Below are positions 1-8,497 of a DNA stretch of 64,000 nucleotides, piece by piece (positions within the stretch are counted from its first letter, which is position 1; each line of letters begins with the position of its first letter). The notes under the pieces were generated by a model. It was not told the origin of the DNA, did no database searches, and worked only from the letters and a program-made list of their open reading frames with translations. The stretch is from Bradyrhizobium algeriense. Its GTDB lineage: Bacteria > Pseudomonadota > Alphaproteobacteria > Rhizobiales > Xanthobacteraceae. A program made the position numbers and the translations under genes. Where the stretch lies: assembly GCF_036924595.1 (NCBI RefSeq), contig NZ_JAZHRV010000001.1, forward strand, positions 3,968,001-4,032,000, written 5' to 3'.

Positions 1-200
1 TGCGTATCGATGAGCCCGGGCAATACCAGCTTGCCGGTCACGTCGATGACCTCTTTGGCGCTGGTCGGCAGGATGTCCTGTTGCACGGCGGCGATCTTGC
101 CGTTGCGAATGGCGACGTCCCTGATCCCATCGATGCCGGAGGCCGGACAGATCACACGGCCGCCGCGCAGAAGCTGGTCGAAGGTGGCGCTGATAGCCAT
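1..200 (-). CDS. Amidohydrolase-family metallohydrolase, N-terminal part (cut by window edge)
   Basis: The ATG at 200 opens a frame that runs off the left edge, so only about 66 residues are visible. They show the N-terminal beta-sandwich of the amidohydrolase superfamily (LLRGGRVICPASGIDG, IRNGKIAAV) and end at LPGLIDT, just before the expected HxH metal ligands. The closest relative in the window is the metallohydrolase at 22845-24014, with the same opening layout (LILRGGRVIDPS, TPGLIDLHTH). A cyclic amide or N-acyl substrate is likely but cannot be read from this fragment. It is divergent from a MarR gene and has a strong sigma-54 promoter about 80 bases upstream, with a palindrome over the predicted start site. 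Confidence 0.75.
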   Translation of the reverse strand, partial: MAISATFDQLLRGGRVICPASGIDGIRDVAIRNGKIAAVQQDILPTSAKEVIDVTGKLVLPGLIDT

Positions 201-250
201 GAAAGATCTCCTCTGTCCTCGCCGGCGGAGTTGGTCACCGCGCGCATCAG

Positions 251-272
251 AATACGAAGCATACTTCGTATT
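251..272. promoter_or_regulatory. Perfect 9-bp-arm palindrome, candidate MarR operator
   Basis: AATACGAAG-CATA-CTTCGTATT is a perfect inverted repeat in the gap between the divergent metallohydrolase and MarR genes. Its size and symmetry suit a dimeric winged-helix regulator. It covers the start point predicted from the sigma-54 element at 280-295 (about 270, minus strand), a position expected to block transcription. Binding by the adjacent MarR protein is inferred. Confidence 0.6.
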
Positions 273-279
273 TTACAAG

Positions 280-295
280 AGCAAACTTCATGCCA
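280..295 (-). promoter_or_regulatory. Sigma-54 (-24/-12) promoter for the metallohydrolase at 1-200
   Basis: Read on the minus strand, TGGCATGAAGTTTGCT matches the RpoN consensus TGGCACG-N4-TTGCW at all defined positions but one. The invariant GG and GC are exactly ten bases apart. The predicted start is near 270, giving a leader of about 70 bases to the ATG at 200. Confidence 0.65.
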
Positions 296-340
296 TGATC
301 CAGACGTGGCGAAGCCGATCGAATCGAGCTATTCGCGCTG

Positions 341-859
341 ATGTTCCGAGGCTGGGAGAGTGCATTGCGGAAGGCAAAAAAGCGTCGCGGCGAGACCAAG
401 CACCGCCCCTGGCCGCTGTCACAACGGCCGGGATTTCTGATCCGGCGGCTGCATCAGATCCATGTCGCGCTGTTCCACGAAGCATGCGGCGAATTCGAGA
501 TCACGCCACTGCAATACAGCCTGCTTTCGGCGCTCGCAGTGCGAAAAACCGCCGATCAGACCACATTGGCGGCCGATATCGCACTGGACAGGACGACGAC
601 GACCGGAGCGCTCAAGCGACTGGCCGCCCGCAATTTCGTCGAGAGAGCCGTAGATGACGAGGACCGCCGCGCGCGGCTCTGTAAATTGACGCCGGCGGGA
701 GCGGCGCTTCTGGCGAAAATCGAGGCCTCGGCGCGGTCCGCGCACCGCGCCACGCTCGATAGTTTAAGTGAAAGGGAGCAAGCCGCATTCGTCGACATGA
801 TGCAGCGCATCGTCGCGGCGCACTCCAATCGCGACAGCGCTACTGCCCTATTCGATTGA
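341..859 (+). CDS. MarR-family transcriptional regulator
   Basis: The 172-residue protein has the MarR winged helix-turn-helix. A helix around ITPLQYSLLSAL (about 60-71) precedes the recognition region LAADIALDRTTTTGALKRL (about 85-105). The wing carries DDEDRRARLCKLTPAG (about 114-130), a hallmark of the family. MarR proteins are dimeric repressors whose DNA binding is usually relieved by a small ligand, often aromatic. The first 45 residues are very basic and longer than usual, so the true start may lie downstream; no strong ribosome site decides it. It is divergent from the metallohydrolase and close to a perfect palindrome at 251-272, so control of that gene is likely. Confidence 0.85.
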   Translation: MFRGWESALRKAKKRRGETKHRPWPLSQRPGFLIRRLHQIHVALFHEACGEFEITPLQYSLLSALAVRKTADQTTLAADIALDRTTTTGALKRLAARNFVERAVDDEDRRARLCKLTPAGAALLAKIEASARSAHRATLDSLSEREQAAFVDMMQRIVAAHSNRDSATALFD

Positions 860-1012
860 ACACCACGGTGCCATCTGCCGCCTTTTTAACTCGGACTGCA
901 TAATTTGTAATCATCCGAGACTTGGCGCCGGCTTCCATTGGACGCAGCGGAAAGCCACTGCAACCGATCGAGCGAAAGCGGCTCCTTGCAGCCGTCGTGC
1001 CCGTCAATGATA

Positions 1013-2680
1013 TCAGGTTGCGAACGCAGCTAATTTTGGCTCGATATTCGGCACGGCTTCGACCAGCTCGCGTGTGTAGGCGGTTTTCGGATTGTCGAAC
1101 ATCGCCCGGCTTTCGCCTTGTTCGACGATGCGGCCGTTTTGCAGAACGATAGTGCGATCGCACATCATGCGAACGACGTTGAGATCGTGGCTGACAAAGA
1201 GGAAGGCCAGGTCATCCTCACGCCGCAACCGGTCGAGCAGTTGCAGCACCACCGCCTGCACCGAGACATCCAACGCCGCTGTCGGCTCGTCCAGTACCAA
1301 GAGGCGCGGACGGCAGGCAATGGCGCGGGCGATGCCGACGCGGGCCTTCTGGCCGCCCGAGAGTTGATGCGGGAAGCGCGTCAGCAATTCGATTCCCAGT
1401 CCCACGCGCTGCGCGCACTCCTCCACCCGCTGCCGCAAGGCGTCGCCTGCGCGCATGCCGCCGAGCCGCAGCAGCGGATGGGCGATGCAGTCAAAGGCAG
1501 TGAACCGCGGATTGAGGCTGTCGTTCGGATCCTGAAAGACGATCTGGATATCCTTGCGGAACGGTGACCGGTGAAAATCGCGTGCCGGGATATGGCCGAT
1601 CGACTGTCCCTCGAACGCGATCTCCCCCTCGCTCGGATCGATCAGCCGGCAGATAATGCGCGACGTCGTGCTCTTGCCGGAACCGGATTCGCCGACCAGA
1701 CCGACGCTCTCGCCGGCGCTGATCGTCATGGAAAAGTCTGCCACCGCCGCGGCGCCCTGATCGAACCGTTTTGCGAGTTTCTGCACTTCCAGCAGCGGCG
1801 GCGTACCCGGCGCGGGTTGCGGCCTGGGTGCGACGGGCATCGCCACGTGCCGCCCCCTCTCCTCTTCCGGCACCAGGTCCGCGATCCGCGAACTCGCCGT
1901 GGGCGAAGCCGCCACCAGACGTTTGGTGTAAGGGTGCTGTGGCGCGTGAAAGAGAGTTTTCGGCTCGGCCTCCTCGACCAGCCGGCCCTGCTCCATCACC
2001 ACGACGCGGCGACAGTAGCGGGCGGCGAGACCGAGGTCATGGGTGATCAGGATGGTCGCCATGCCGCGCTCGGCCGCAATCCCGGTCAGAAGGTCCATCA
2101 CGACTTTTTGTGTCGTGACGTCGAGGCCGGTCGTCGGCTCGTCGGCGATCAAGAGCGCCGGGTTACAGGAAATCGCCATGGCGATCATCACGCGCTGGCA
2201 CATGCCGCCGGAGAGTTCGTGCGGGTAAGCGGCCATCCGCTTTTCGGGATCGCGAATTTGTACCGCACGCAGCAGCTCCAGCGCCTGAGTGCGCGCTTCA
2301 TCCCGGGGCATTCGCTTATGGGCCGTAATCGCATCGGCTATCTGGTCCCCGACGGCACGGATCGGATTAAGCGCCCCACGCGGGTTCTGGAAGATCATCG
2401 CCATCGCCGCGCCATGCAGATGGCGAAAATCACTCCCCGATATCCGCGTGATGTCCTGCCCGCGAAACCGGATATGGCCTGCCGCGATCCGGCCGGCCGC
2501 ATCGAGCAGCCGCGTGATCGCAAAACCGGTGACGGATTTGCCCGAGCCGCTCTCGCCGACGAGGCCGAGCATCTCGCCCTCGCCAAGCGACAGCGTGACG
2601 CCACGTACCGCCTCGACAAGGCCACGCCGTGTCGAGAAGGTGACGTGCAGGTCGCTCAATGCCAGCAGTGATGGGGTCAT
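1013..2680 (-). CDS. Dipeptide-type ABC transporter, fused double ATPase (DppD-DppF)
   Basis: This 555-residue protein carries two complete ABC ATPase domains in one chain, as in GsiA and YejF. Domain 1 has Walker A GESGSGKS (about 42-49), signature LSGGM and Walker B IADEPTTGLD. Domain 2 has a second GESGSGKS (about residue 340), signature LSGGQ and LVLDEPTAALD. It should power the permease pair encoded just upstream. The ATG at 2680 overlaps the stop of the DppC-like gene as ATGA. It is the last gene of the unit hydantoinase-epimerase-SDR-FMO-binding protein-permeases-ATPase. The imported compound may be a hydantoin, ureide or peptide; the sequence does not decide. Confidence 0.9.
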   Translation of the reverse strand: MTPSLLALSDLHVTFSTRRGLVEAVRGVTLSLGEGEMLGLVGESGSGKSVTGFAITRLLDAAGRIAAGHIRFRGQDITRISGSDFRHLHGAAMAMIFQNPRGALNPIRAVGDQIADAITAHKRMPRDEARTQALELLRAVQIRDPEKRMAAYPHELSGGMCQRVMIAMAISCNPALLIADEPTTGLDVTTQKVVMDLLTGIAAERGMATILITHDLGLAARYCRRVVVMEQGRLVEEAEPKTLFHAPQHPYTKRLVAASPTASSRIADLVPEEERGRHVAMPVAPRPQPAPGTPPLLEVQKLAKRFDQGAAAVADFSMTISAGESVGLVGESGSGKSTTSRIICRLIDPSEGEIAFEGQSIGHIPARDFHRSPFRKDIQIVFQDPNDSLNPRFTAFDCIAHPLLRLGGMRAGDALRQRVEECAQRVGLGIELLTRFPHQLSGGQKARVGIARAIACRPRLLVLDEPTAALDVSVQAVVLQLLDRLRREDDLAFLFVSHDLNVVRMMCDRTIVLQNGRIVEQGESRAMFDNPKTAYTRELVEAVPNIEPKLAAFAT

Positions 2681-3525
2681 GTTCGCATGCGGGGGTCGAG
2701 AATATCGCGCACCCCGTCGCCGAGGAGATTGAAACACAGCACCGTCAGCATCAGCGCCAGGCCTGGAAAGGCGACCAGCCACCATTTGCCGGTGGAAATG
2801 AAGCGCGCGCCTTCCGCAACCATGATGCCCCATTCCGGCGTCGGCGGTTTGACGCCGAGGCCGATAAAGGAAAGTCCGGCCGCATTGAGAATCGCCCAGC
2901 CCAGGTTAAGCGAGATTTGTACCGCCATGGCCGGCAGCACGTTCGGCAGCAGGAAGCGCAGCACGACCGAAAGGTGGCTGTCGCCGCAGGCGCGCGCCGC
3001 TTCGACCCAGCCGACATTGCGACGGACATTCACCTCCGCCCGCGCAAAGCGGATGTAGAACGGCAGATTGATAATGGCGGTCGCGATGACGATATTCTCG
3101 ACCCGATTACCGAGTGCGGCGACCATCGCCATGGCCAGCACGAACAGCGGAAAGGCCATCACGACGTCGACGAAGCGACCGACGCCGCGATCGAGACGGC
3201 CACCGGTATAGCCGCAGATCGCGCCGATGACGGCGCCGATGGCAAAGGAGATTCCGACCGCCGAGAGGGCAATGGCGAGATCGAGCCGTGCCGCGACGAT
3301 AAGGCGGCTGAACACGTCGCGGCCGAGTTGATCGGTGCCGGCGATGTGCGCCGCGCTCGGCGGCATCAGGGCCTGCGACACGTTCGAGACGATCGGATCG
3401 TACGGCACGATCCACGGCCCGAAAATGGCGATGAGGGCAAGCAGGAAGACGCCGGTAGCGGCAACAGCGGTAAGCGGGTTGTCGCGCAGAATCCAGCCGG
3501 CATGGCGAAGCGTCGCACTGGTCAT
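2677..3525 (-). CDS. Dipeptide-type ABC transporter permease, DppC-like
   Basis: The 282-residue inner-membrane protein has the DppC layout: a membrane segment near 22-44 (AATGVFLLALIAIFGPWIV), a periplasmic loop with GTDQLGRDVFSR (about 70-81), then a cluster of hydrophobic segments. The coupling loop that meets the ATPase reads EAARACGDSHLSVVLRFLLPN. It ends in the usual GDGVRDILDPRM. Both ends overlap neighbours by four bases, implying coupled translation with the DppB-like and ATPase genes. It is the second half of the permease of the hydantoinase-linked importer. Confidence 0.92.
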   Translation of the reverse strand: MTSATLRHAGWILRDNPLTAVAATGVFLLALIAIFGPWIVPYDPIVSNVSQALMPPSAAHIAGTDQLGRDVFSRLIVAARLDLAIALSAVGISFAIGAVIGAICGYTGGRLDRGVGRFVDVVMAFPLFVLAMAMVAALGNRVENIVIATAIINLPFYIRFARAEVNVRRNVGWVEAARACGDSHLSVVLRFLLPNVLPAMAVQISLNLGWAILNAAGLSFIGLGVKPPTPEWGIMVAEGARFISTGKWWLVAFPGLALMLTVLCFNLLGDGVRDILDPRMRT

Positions 3526-4553
3526 CCGATTGTCACCCGCGGATCGGCGATGCCATAAAGAATATCCACCAGCAGATTGACGATCACGAATACGGTCGCC
3601 ATCAGCAGCACAAACCCCTGTACCGGCGCATAATCGGAAGAAAGCAGCGCGTCGAGCGCGTAGGAAGCGACGCCCGGCCAGGAGAACACCTTCTCCACCA
3701 GGACATTGGCGCCGAGCATGGTCGAGAACACGATGCCTGCGATAGTGATGACCGGCAGGATGGCGTTGCGCAACGCATAGGTAACGACGACCCGCCACCA
3801 CGGAAGACCCACCGAACGCGCGGTGCGCACGAAATCGCTGCCCAGCGAGACCAGCATCGAGGCCCGCGTGATGCGCGCCAGTGGCGCCACCACAAACAGC
3901 GCCATGCTCAGCGCCGGCAGGATCAGTTGCCTGAAGGCGGCCCACCATCCATCGAAATCGCCTGCGAGCAGGAAGTCGATCAGCAGGAAACCGGTCCGCC
4001 TTGGCGGCAGTGACGCAAAGATATCGACCCGGCCGGTCGGGTCAGGCGCGAGCCCGAGCAAGTAATAGAAGACATAGATCAGCAACAGGCCCGAAACGAA
4101 CGTCGGCACGCAGACGCCGAGCGCGCAGAAAAACCGCACGCCGTGGTCGATGATGGAGCCTGGTCTCAGGGCGGCCAGCACACCGAGCGGCACCGCCGAC
4201 AGCAGCGCGATCAGCAACGCCGTGAAGGTGAGTTCCAGCGAGGCCGGCAGCCGCTCGCGGAGATCTTTGGTGACCAATTGCCCGGTCATCATCGATCTGC
4301 CGAGATTGCCGCTGCCAACATCATAGAGATACAGCATCAGTTGTTCCGGCACCGGCTTGTTGAGCCCCATCTGCTTGCGGATGACCTCGATCTCCTCATT
4401 GCCGGCATTCGGCCCGGAAGCAAAGAACACCGCCGGATCGCCCGGCAGCACCCGCATCAAGAGGAAGGTGAAGACGAGCACGCCAAAGAGCGCCGGCAGC
4501 GAGGACAGGAAGCGCCTGCCCGCCCGTATCACCGTTGCTCCAAACGCCGCCAT
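3522..4553 (-). CDS. Dipeptide-type ABC transporter permease, DppB-like
   Basis: The 343-residue membrane protein begins with the DppB signature: a first segment near 16-36 followed by RVLPGDPAVFF. It has TARSVGLPWWRVVVTYALRN as the coupling helix and ends YGIADPRVTIG. It forms a heterodimer with the DppC-like product encoded directly downstream (ATGA overlap). The gene for the solute-binding protein ends 13 bases upstream, so permease and binding protein should share a transcript. Confidence 0.92.
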   Translation of the reverse strand: MAAFGATVIRAGRRFLSSLPALFGVLVFTFLLMRVLPGDPAVFFASGPNAGNEEIEVIRKQMGLNKPVPEQLMLYLYDVGSGNLGRSMMTGQLVTKDLRERLPASLELTFTALLIALLSAVPLGVLAALRPGSIIDHGVRFFCALGVCVPTFVSGLLLIYVFYYLLGLAPDPTGRVDIFASLPPRRTGFLLIDFLLAGDFDGWWAAFRQLILPALSMALFVVAPLARITRASMLVSLGSDFVRTARSVGLPWWRVVVTYALRNAILPVITIAGIVFSTMLGANVLVEKVFSWPGVASYALDALLSSDYAPVQGFVLLMATVFVIVNLLVDILYGIADPRVTIG

Positions 4554-4565
4554 CTGACCTACCCG

Positions 4566-6182
4566 TTACTTGCGATTGAGATCGCGGTAATCGACCTGGC
4601 GGTGGAACTGGTAAGTGTAGCCTTCGACCGAGGACGCCATCACGGCGTCTTGGCTGGGCTGCCAGAGTGGTATCTGCGGTATCTCGCTGAAATGGATGGC
4701 GTTCAGCTTGACGCCGTCTTCCTCGTACTTGGCGGCATCGGGTTCGAAGCGGGCCTTCTGCGCGATCTCCGCCAGTTCCGGATTGTTGATTGATGAGTAA
4801 TTCCAGCGCTGATTACCGGTGTAGAAGTTGCGGTAGAAATAGTCGGTCGACGGCAGCCAGGCGACGATTCCCTCGGTGAAGAAGGGAAGCTTCTTCTCAT
4901 TGATCTGCGTCGACATCTGCGCGTCCGGCAGCTTCTGGATATCAATCTTGATGCCGATCTTGGCGAGCGATTCCTTCACCAGGGCAGCCATCGGCTCGGC
5001 GGTCGAGGCCTGGCCGACATTGAAGCTGAACGTGGTCGAGAAGCCGTCAGGCATGCCTGCCGCCTTCAGATATTCCTTGGCCTTCTCGAGGTCGAGCTTC
5101 ACCGGCTGTGGGATCGGATAGGCGCCGCTCGTAGGCTTGCCGTCCGCCCAGGTCGCGCCGAACAGCGGCGAGCCGCGGCCGAACAGCGCCGCCTTGAACA
5201 TGTCGTCGTAGGGCAACGCAAAGGCGATGGCGCGACGCACATTGACGTTGTCGAAGGGCGGGATCTGGTTGTTCATCGAAACGAAGGTGACGGAATTGTA
5301 CTGTGGCGTCGAGATCACCTTCAGCTTGCCCTTTGCCTCGAGCGACTGGACGTCACTTGCCTGCAGGTCGACGACGATATCGGCGTCACCGCGTTCGACC
5401 AGATTGGCGCGTGTCGCCGGCTCCGGCACCGACTGCACGATGACGCGCTTGAAGAACGCCGACTTATCGGGTGTACCGCGATTCCATTCCGCGTTGCGCG
5501 CCATGATCACCTGTTCACCCGGCTTGAAGGTCTCGATCTTGTAGGCGCCGCTACCGGCCGTGTTCTCCTTCAACCATGCCAGTGCCCAGGGATCGTCTGC
5601 CGTCGCATGCGCCTTCGCAACCTTGGAGTTGATGATGATCGGATAGACGGTGGCGAGATTGGGAAGCGCAAGCTTGTCCGGCTTCGGCAGCGTCACCTCG
5701 ATGGTCAGGGGATCGATCACCTTGAACTGGTCGGCCGATGTCATCGATCCCGTGAGCAATTGCGCCTTGCCGAGGACCGGCGCCGTGACGACCCGGTCAA
5801 GCGACCATTTGACGTCTTCCGCCGTCACCGGCGTGCCGTCCTGGAACTTGGCGTCCTTGCGCAGGCGAAATGTCATCTTCAACCCATCCGGGCTGACTTC
5901 GTAGGATTCGGCAAGCTCGCCTGTGATCTTGCCGAGATCAAACACCCATTTGCCGTTGAGTTGTTTGCGGCCGAAGGAAACCAGCCGGTCGTAGGTGCTC
6001 AGGCTCACCGCAAAAGCTTCGCGGGTCGACCCCGGAATATTCGGGTCGAGCGTATTGACGGATGCTCCGGTCACGTAGCGCAACGTTTCAGAACGTGTTT
6101 GCGCCTGCACCGATCCAGCCGCCAGTGAGAACGCGATGGAGGCAACCACCGTAAGCAGACGCCTGGATCCTGTAACGCTCAT
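4566..6182 (-). CDS. ABC transporter solute-binding protein, family 5 (DppA/OppA type)
   Basis: This 538-residue periplasmic protein has a Sec signal peptide (RRLLTVVASIAFSLAAGS, cleavage near VQAQ). Family-5 landmarks include AESYEVSPDGLKMTFRLR, PVTAEDVKWSLDR, GSGAYKIETFKPG, NVNVRRAIAFALPYDD and LEKAKEYLKAAG. These proteins bind peptides, opines, nickel or other small polar compounds. Linkage to a hydantoinase unit suggests a hydantoin, ureide or N-carbamoyl compound, which is inference. A sigma-54-like promoter lies 56 bases upstream, so the importer may be transcribed separately from, as well as with, the catabolic genes. Confidence 0.92.
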   Translation of the reverse strand: MSVTGSRRLLTVVASIAFSLAAGSVQAQTRSETLRYVTGASVNTLDPNIPGSTREAFAVSLSTYDRLVSFGRKQLNGKWVFDLGKITGELAESYEVSPDGLKMTFRLRKDAKFQDGTPVTAEDVKWSLDRVVTAPVLGKAQLLTGSMTSADQFKVIDPLTIEVTLPKPDKLALPNLATVYPIIINSKVAKAHATADDPWALAWLKENTAGSGAYKIETFKPGEQVIMARNAEWNRGTPDKSAFFKRVIVQSVPEPATRANLVERGDADIVVDLQASDVQSLEAKGKLKVISTPQYNSVTFVSMNNQIPPFDNVNVRRAIAFALPYDDMFKAALFGRGSPLFGATWADGKPTSGAYPIPQPVKLDLEKAKEYLKAAGMPDGFSTTFSFNVGQASTAEPMAALVKESLAKIGIKIDIQKLPDAQMSTQINEKKLPFFTEGIVAWLPSTDYFYRNFYTGNQRWNYSSINNPELAEIAQKARFEPDAAKYEEDGVKLNAIHFSEIPQIPLWQPSQDAVMASSVEGYTYQFHRQVDYRDLNRK

Positions 6183-6237
6183 CGAACTTATTCCCTGTTT
6201 GGCCGAGTTTATTTTCTGAATGAGAACATCAACTTAA

Positions 6238-6253
6238 AGCAAGGGATATGCCA
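6238..6253 (-). promoter_or_regulatory. Sigma-54 (-24/-12) promoter for the binding protein/ABC operon at 6182
   Basis: On the minus strand, TGGCATATCCCTTGCT fits the RpoN consensus with two mismatches and perfect GG-N10-GC spacing. The predicted start is near 6227, about 45 bases before the ATG at 6182. It lies in the only gap (119 bases) of this gene block. Confidence 0.55.
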
Positions 6254-6301
6254 ACCGAACACCGCCGGAGATACAAGCATGGTAGGTATGAGCGAAACCG
6301 T

Positions 6302-7738
6302 TCACCGTTCCTCGCCCATAGCCGGCGCTTGCCGCGCGACGACGGCCTGCGGCACGTCATACGCCTGGAACGAAGCCCAGTGCCGCTCGATGTCCGCGCG
6401 AAACAGGCCGCGTGTCAACCCATGCACGAGTTTCGGCACCGCCGTGGTCATCGCATTGATCGATGAGCCCGAAGCGCCGAAGCTCATGGTGGAGGCAATC
6501 GCGAAGACATGGATGTCCGCAATCCAGGGTGTTTCGCCGGCGGCGCGCTCCATCAGCGCGTAGTCGTCGGCGAGATAGGGAAAGCGTCCGAGGCGCGGAC
6601 TGCACTCGTCTGGCGGCGGCTGGTAGCGGTCGGCCCAGGTCGCGATGTTGGCGGCGCAGTTTCGCAGTTCGGGCCGGCCTGCAAAATTCATGTCGATCCC
6701 GGTGCCGCAGATCACGAAGTCAGCTGCGAACTCGCCCCTTGGCGTCTGCAATTCGACGCCATGAGCGGTTTCCCTGGCGGCGCCGATCGGCGCGCGCTCC
6801 TGCAGGCGAAAATTGGGATGGCGGGCACAGCGATCGTAGGTCGCCTGCGGGAAACCCTCGCGCATCTCCAGAACGGCACGCATGAAGCGCCAGCGCCAGG
6901 CATCATCCAGATCGCAGAAATGCCGAAGGAAGCCACGGAAGGTGAGCCAACGGTAGGGCTGGATCACCTGGATCTCCGCCCTGCGGCAGAACAGATCCAC
7001 CTCGGCCGCGCCTGCTTCCAGCGCTGTGGCGGCATTGTCGAAGGCCGAGGCGCCAGCGCCGATCACCGCAACCCGCTTGCCGCGCAATGACGCGAAGTCG
7101 ATCGGCTGCGCCGCGTGCGCGCAAAGCTGCGACGGCAGATGGCGCAGCGGCTCCGGAAAGGTCCAGTCGCCCATGCCTTCCTGCCCCGTCGCCAGCACGA
7201 TCTTCCGCGCAAAGACAATGTCGATGCCAACAGCGGTCTGTACCTTCGCCGCGAGCAATCCACCGGCCGCCGGCGCGATATCGATGACCTCGCAACCATT
7301 GCGCACCGGCAGGTCCACGACGCGCCTGAACCAGAGCAAATATTCCGCCCAAAGCTCGCGCGAAATCAGGTCGAGATTCCGCCAATCCTGCTCGCCGAAG
7401 CGCGCCTCGTGCCAGGACTGGTAGGTCAGGCTCGGGACATCAAGATCAGGCCCGGTGAAATGCTTCGGACTGCGCAGCGTGTGCATCCGGGCATAGGTCA
7501 GCCATGGTCCTTCTTTTCCCTCCTCGGATTTGTCGAGCACGAGGATGTTGCTCACTTGCGAGCGCATCAGCCCAAACGCCGTCGCGAGCCCCGATTGCCC
7601 GGCACCCACCACGAGCACGTCCAGCGCCGGCCTGTCGTCCGGCCCGAGTTTTGGCGTAAGCCACGCGGCATTCGGATGCGCGGTCTTGGCAAGATCGGCG
7701 CGAACCTGGGCTTCGAGAGCGACAAGGGCGCTGTTCAT
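6302..7738 (-). CDS. FAD/NAD(P)-dependent monooxygenase-like flavoprotein
   Basis: The 478-residue protein has two dinucleotide-binding motifs: VLVVGAGQSG (about 41-50, FAD) and VAVIGAGASA (about 223-232, NADPH). That spacing is typical of flavin-containing monooxygenases and Baeyer-Villiger-like enzymes. Supporting signs are the ATG motif in KIVLATGQEGMG and CGTG near the end of the second domain. It overlaps the upstream SDR gene as ATGA. Oxidation of a side chain or ring of an imported hydantoin is possible, but the substrate cannot be read. A glutathione-reductase-like oxidoreductase is a less likely alternative. Confidence 0.8.
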   Translation of the reverse strand: MNSALVALEAQVRADLAKTAHPNAAWLTPKLGPDDRPALDVLVVGAGQSGLATAFGLMRSQVSNILVLDKSEEGKEGPWLTYARMHTLRSPKHFTGPDLDVPSLTYQSWHEARFGEQDWRNLDLISRELWAEYLLWFRRVVDLPVRNGCEVIDIAPAAGGLLAAKVQTAVGIDIVFARKIVLATGQEGMGDWTFPEPLRHLPSQLCAHAAQPIDFASLRGKRVAVIGAGASAFDNAATALEAGAAEVDLFCRRAEIQVIQPYRWLTFRGFLRHFCDLDDAWRWRFMRAVLEMREGFPQATYDRCARHPNFRLQERAPIGAARETAHGVELQTPRGEFAADFVICGTGIDMNFAGRPELRNCAANIATWADRYQPPPDECSPRLGRFPYLADDYALMERAAGETPWIADIHVFAIASTMSFGASGSSINAMTTAVPKLVHGLTRGLFRADIERHWASFQAYDVPQAVVARQAPAMGEER

Positions 7739-8496
7739 GCCGCGAGCCAACCGCCATCGACCACCATCACAGTGCCGGTCGTAAAGGAAGACGCATCGCT
7801 GGCCAGATGGAGTGCGGCCTCGGCCACCTCCTCGGCCTTTCCAAACCGTTTCATGGCGTGGCGGTTGCGCGACGCTTCGCGCACCGGCTCGGGATCGGCG
7901 TGACGGGCAAAACTGCGCCGCAGCATCGGTGTGTCGATGGCGCCCGGCGCAATCGCATTGACGCGGATGCCATCCGTGGCGAAATCGAGCGCCATCGTCC
8001 GGGTCAGGCTGATGATCGCCCCCTTCGCAGCGATATAGGCGCTGTTGCCCTTGCCGCCGGCGATCGCGAGCTGCGATGCGAGCGTGATGATCGAGCCGCT
8101 GCCCTGCCGCTGCATCTCGGGCACCGCCGCGCGCGACCAAAGCCAGGAGCCGCCGACGTTGGTACGGAACACCGCGTCCCAATCGACGGGGTCGGTGGTC
8201 AGCACCGTGCCCCCGCAGGAAAACCCTGCGGCGGCCATCAGCACATCCAACCGGCCACGCCGCGCCATAACATCGGCCACGGTATCCTTCGCGAAATCGG
8301 CCTCGCCGACATCGCCGACATGCAGCGATGCTTCGCCTTTCGCGCCCTCGATCGTCGCCAGCGTCTCCTGCAAGCCCGCGCGATCGCGATCGACCAGCGC
8401 AACGAAGGCGCCTTCCTTCGCGAAAAGTGCTGCGCTGGCCCTGCCGATGCCGGAGCCGGCGCCGGTCACAATCGCTGCCCGCCCTGCCAGTCTCAT
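7735..8496 (-). CDS. Short-chain dehydrogenase/reductase (SDR)
   Basis: This classical SDR has 253 residues. It has the cofactor motif TGAGSGIG (11-18), N113 in the RTNVGG segment, and catalytic S141, Y154 and K158 (SAYIAAKGA). An Asp at the end of the second strand (LVDRDR) favours NAD(H). The C-terminus has the usual SFTTGTVMVVDGGWLA. The gene sits one base after the epimerase gene and overlaps the monooxygenase gene, so all three belong to the hydantoinase operon. It probably interconverts an alcohol and a ketone on a side chain; the substrate is unknown. Confidence 0.88.
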   Translation of the reverse strand: MRLAGRAAIVTGAGSGIGRASAALFAKEGAFVALVDRDRAGLQETLATIEGAKGEASLHVGDVGEADFAKDTVADVMARRGRLDVLMAAAGFSCGGTVLTTDPVDWDAVFRTNVGGSWLWSRAAVPEMQRQGSGSIITLASQLAIAGGKGNSAYIAAKGAIISLTRTMALDFATDGIRVNAIAPGAIDTPMLRRSFARHADPEPVREASRNRHAMKRFGKAEEVAEAALHLASDASSFTTGTVMVVDGGWLAA

Positions 8497-8497
8497 G

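Noticed and set aside
840..938. Small minus-strand ORF (MEAGAKSRM...) between marR and the fused ATPase gene
   Set aside because: Only 32 codons, overlapping the end of marR, no ribosome site and no recognised family; the protein-like look is not enough.
1571..2671. 366-codon plus-strand ORF and similar long ORFs opposite high-GC genes
   Set aside because: They are antisense shadows of genes with clear conserved motifs; their products are rich in Arg, Pro and Ala and match no family.
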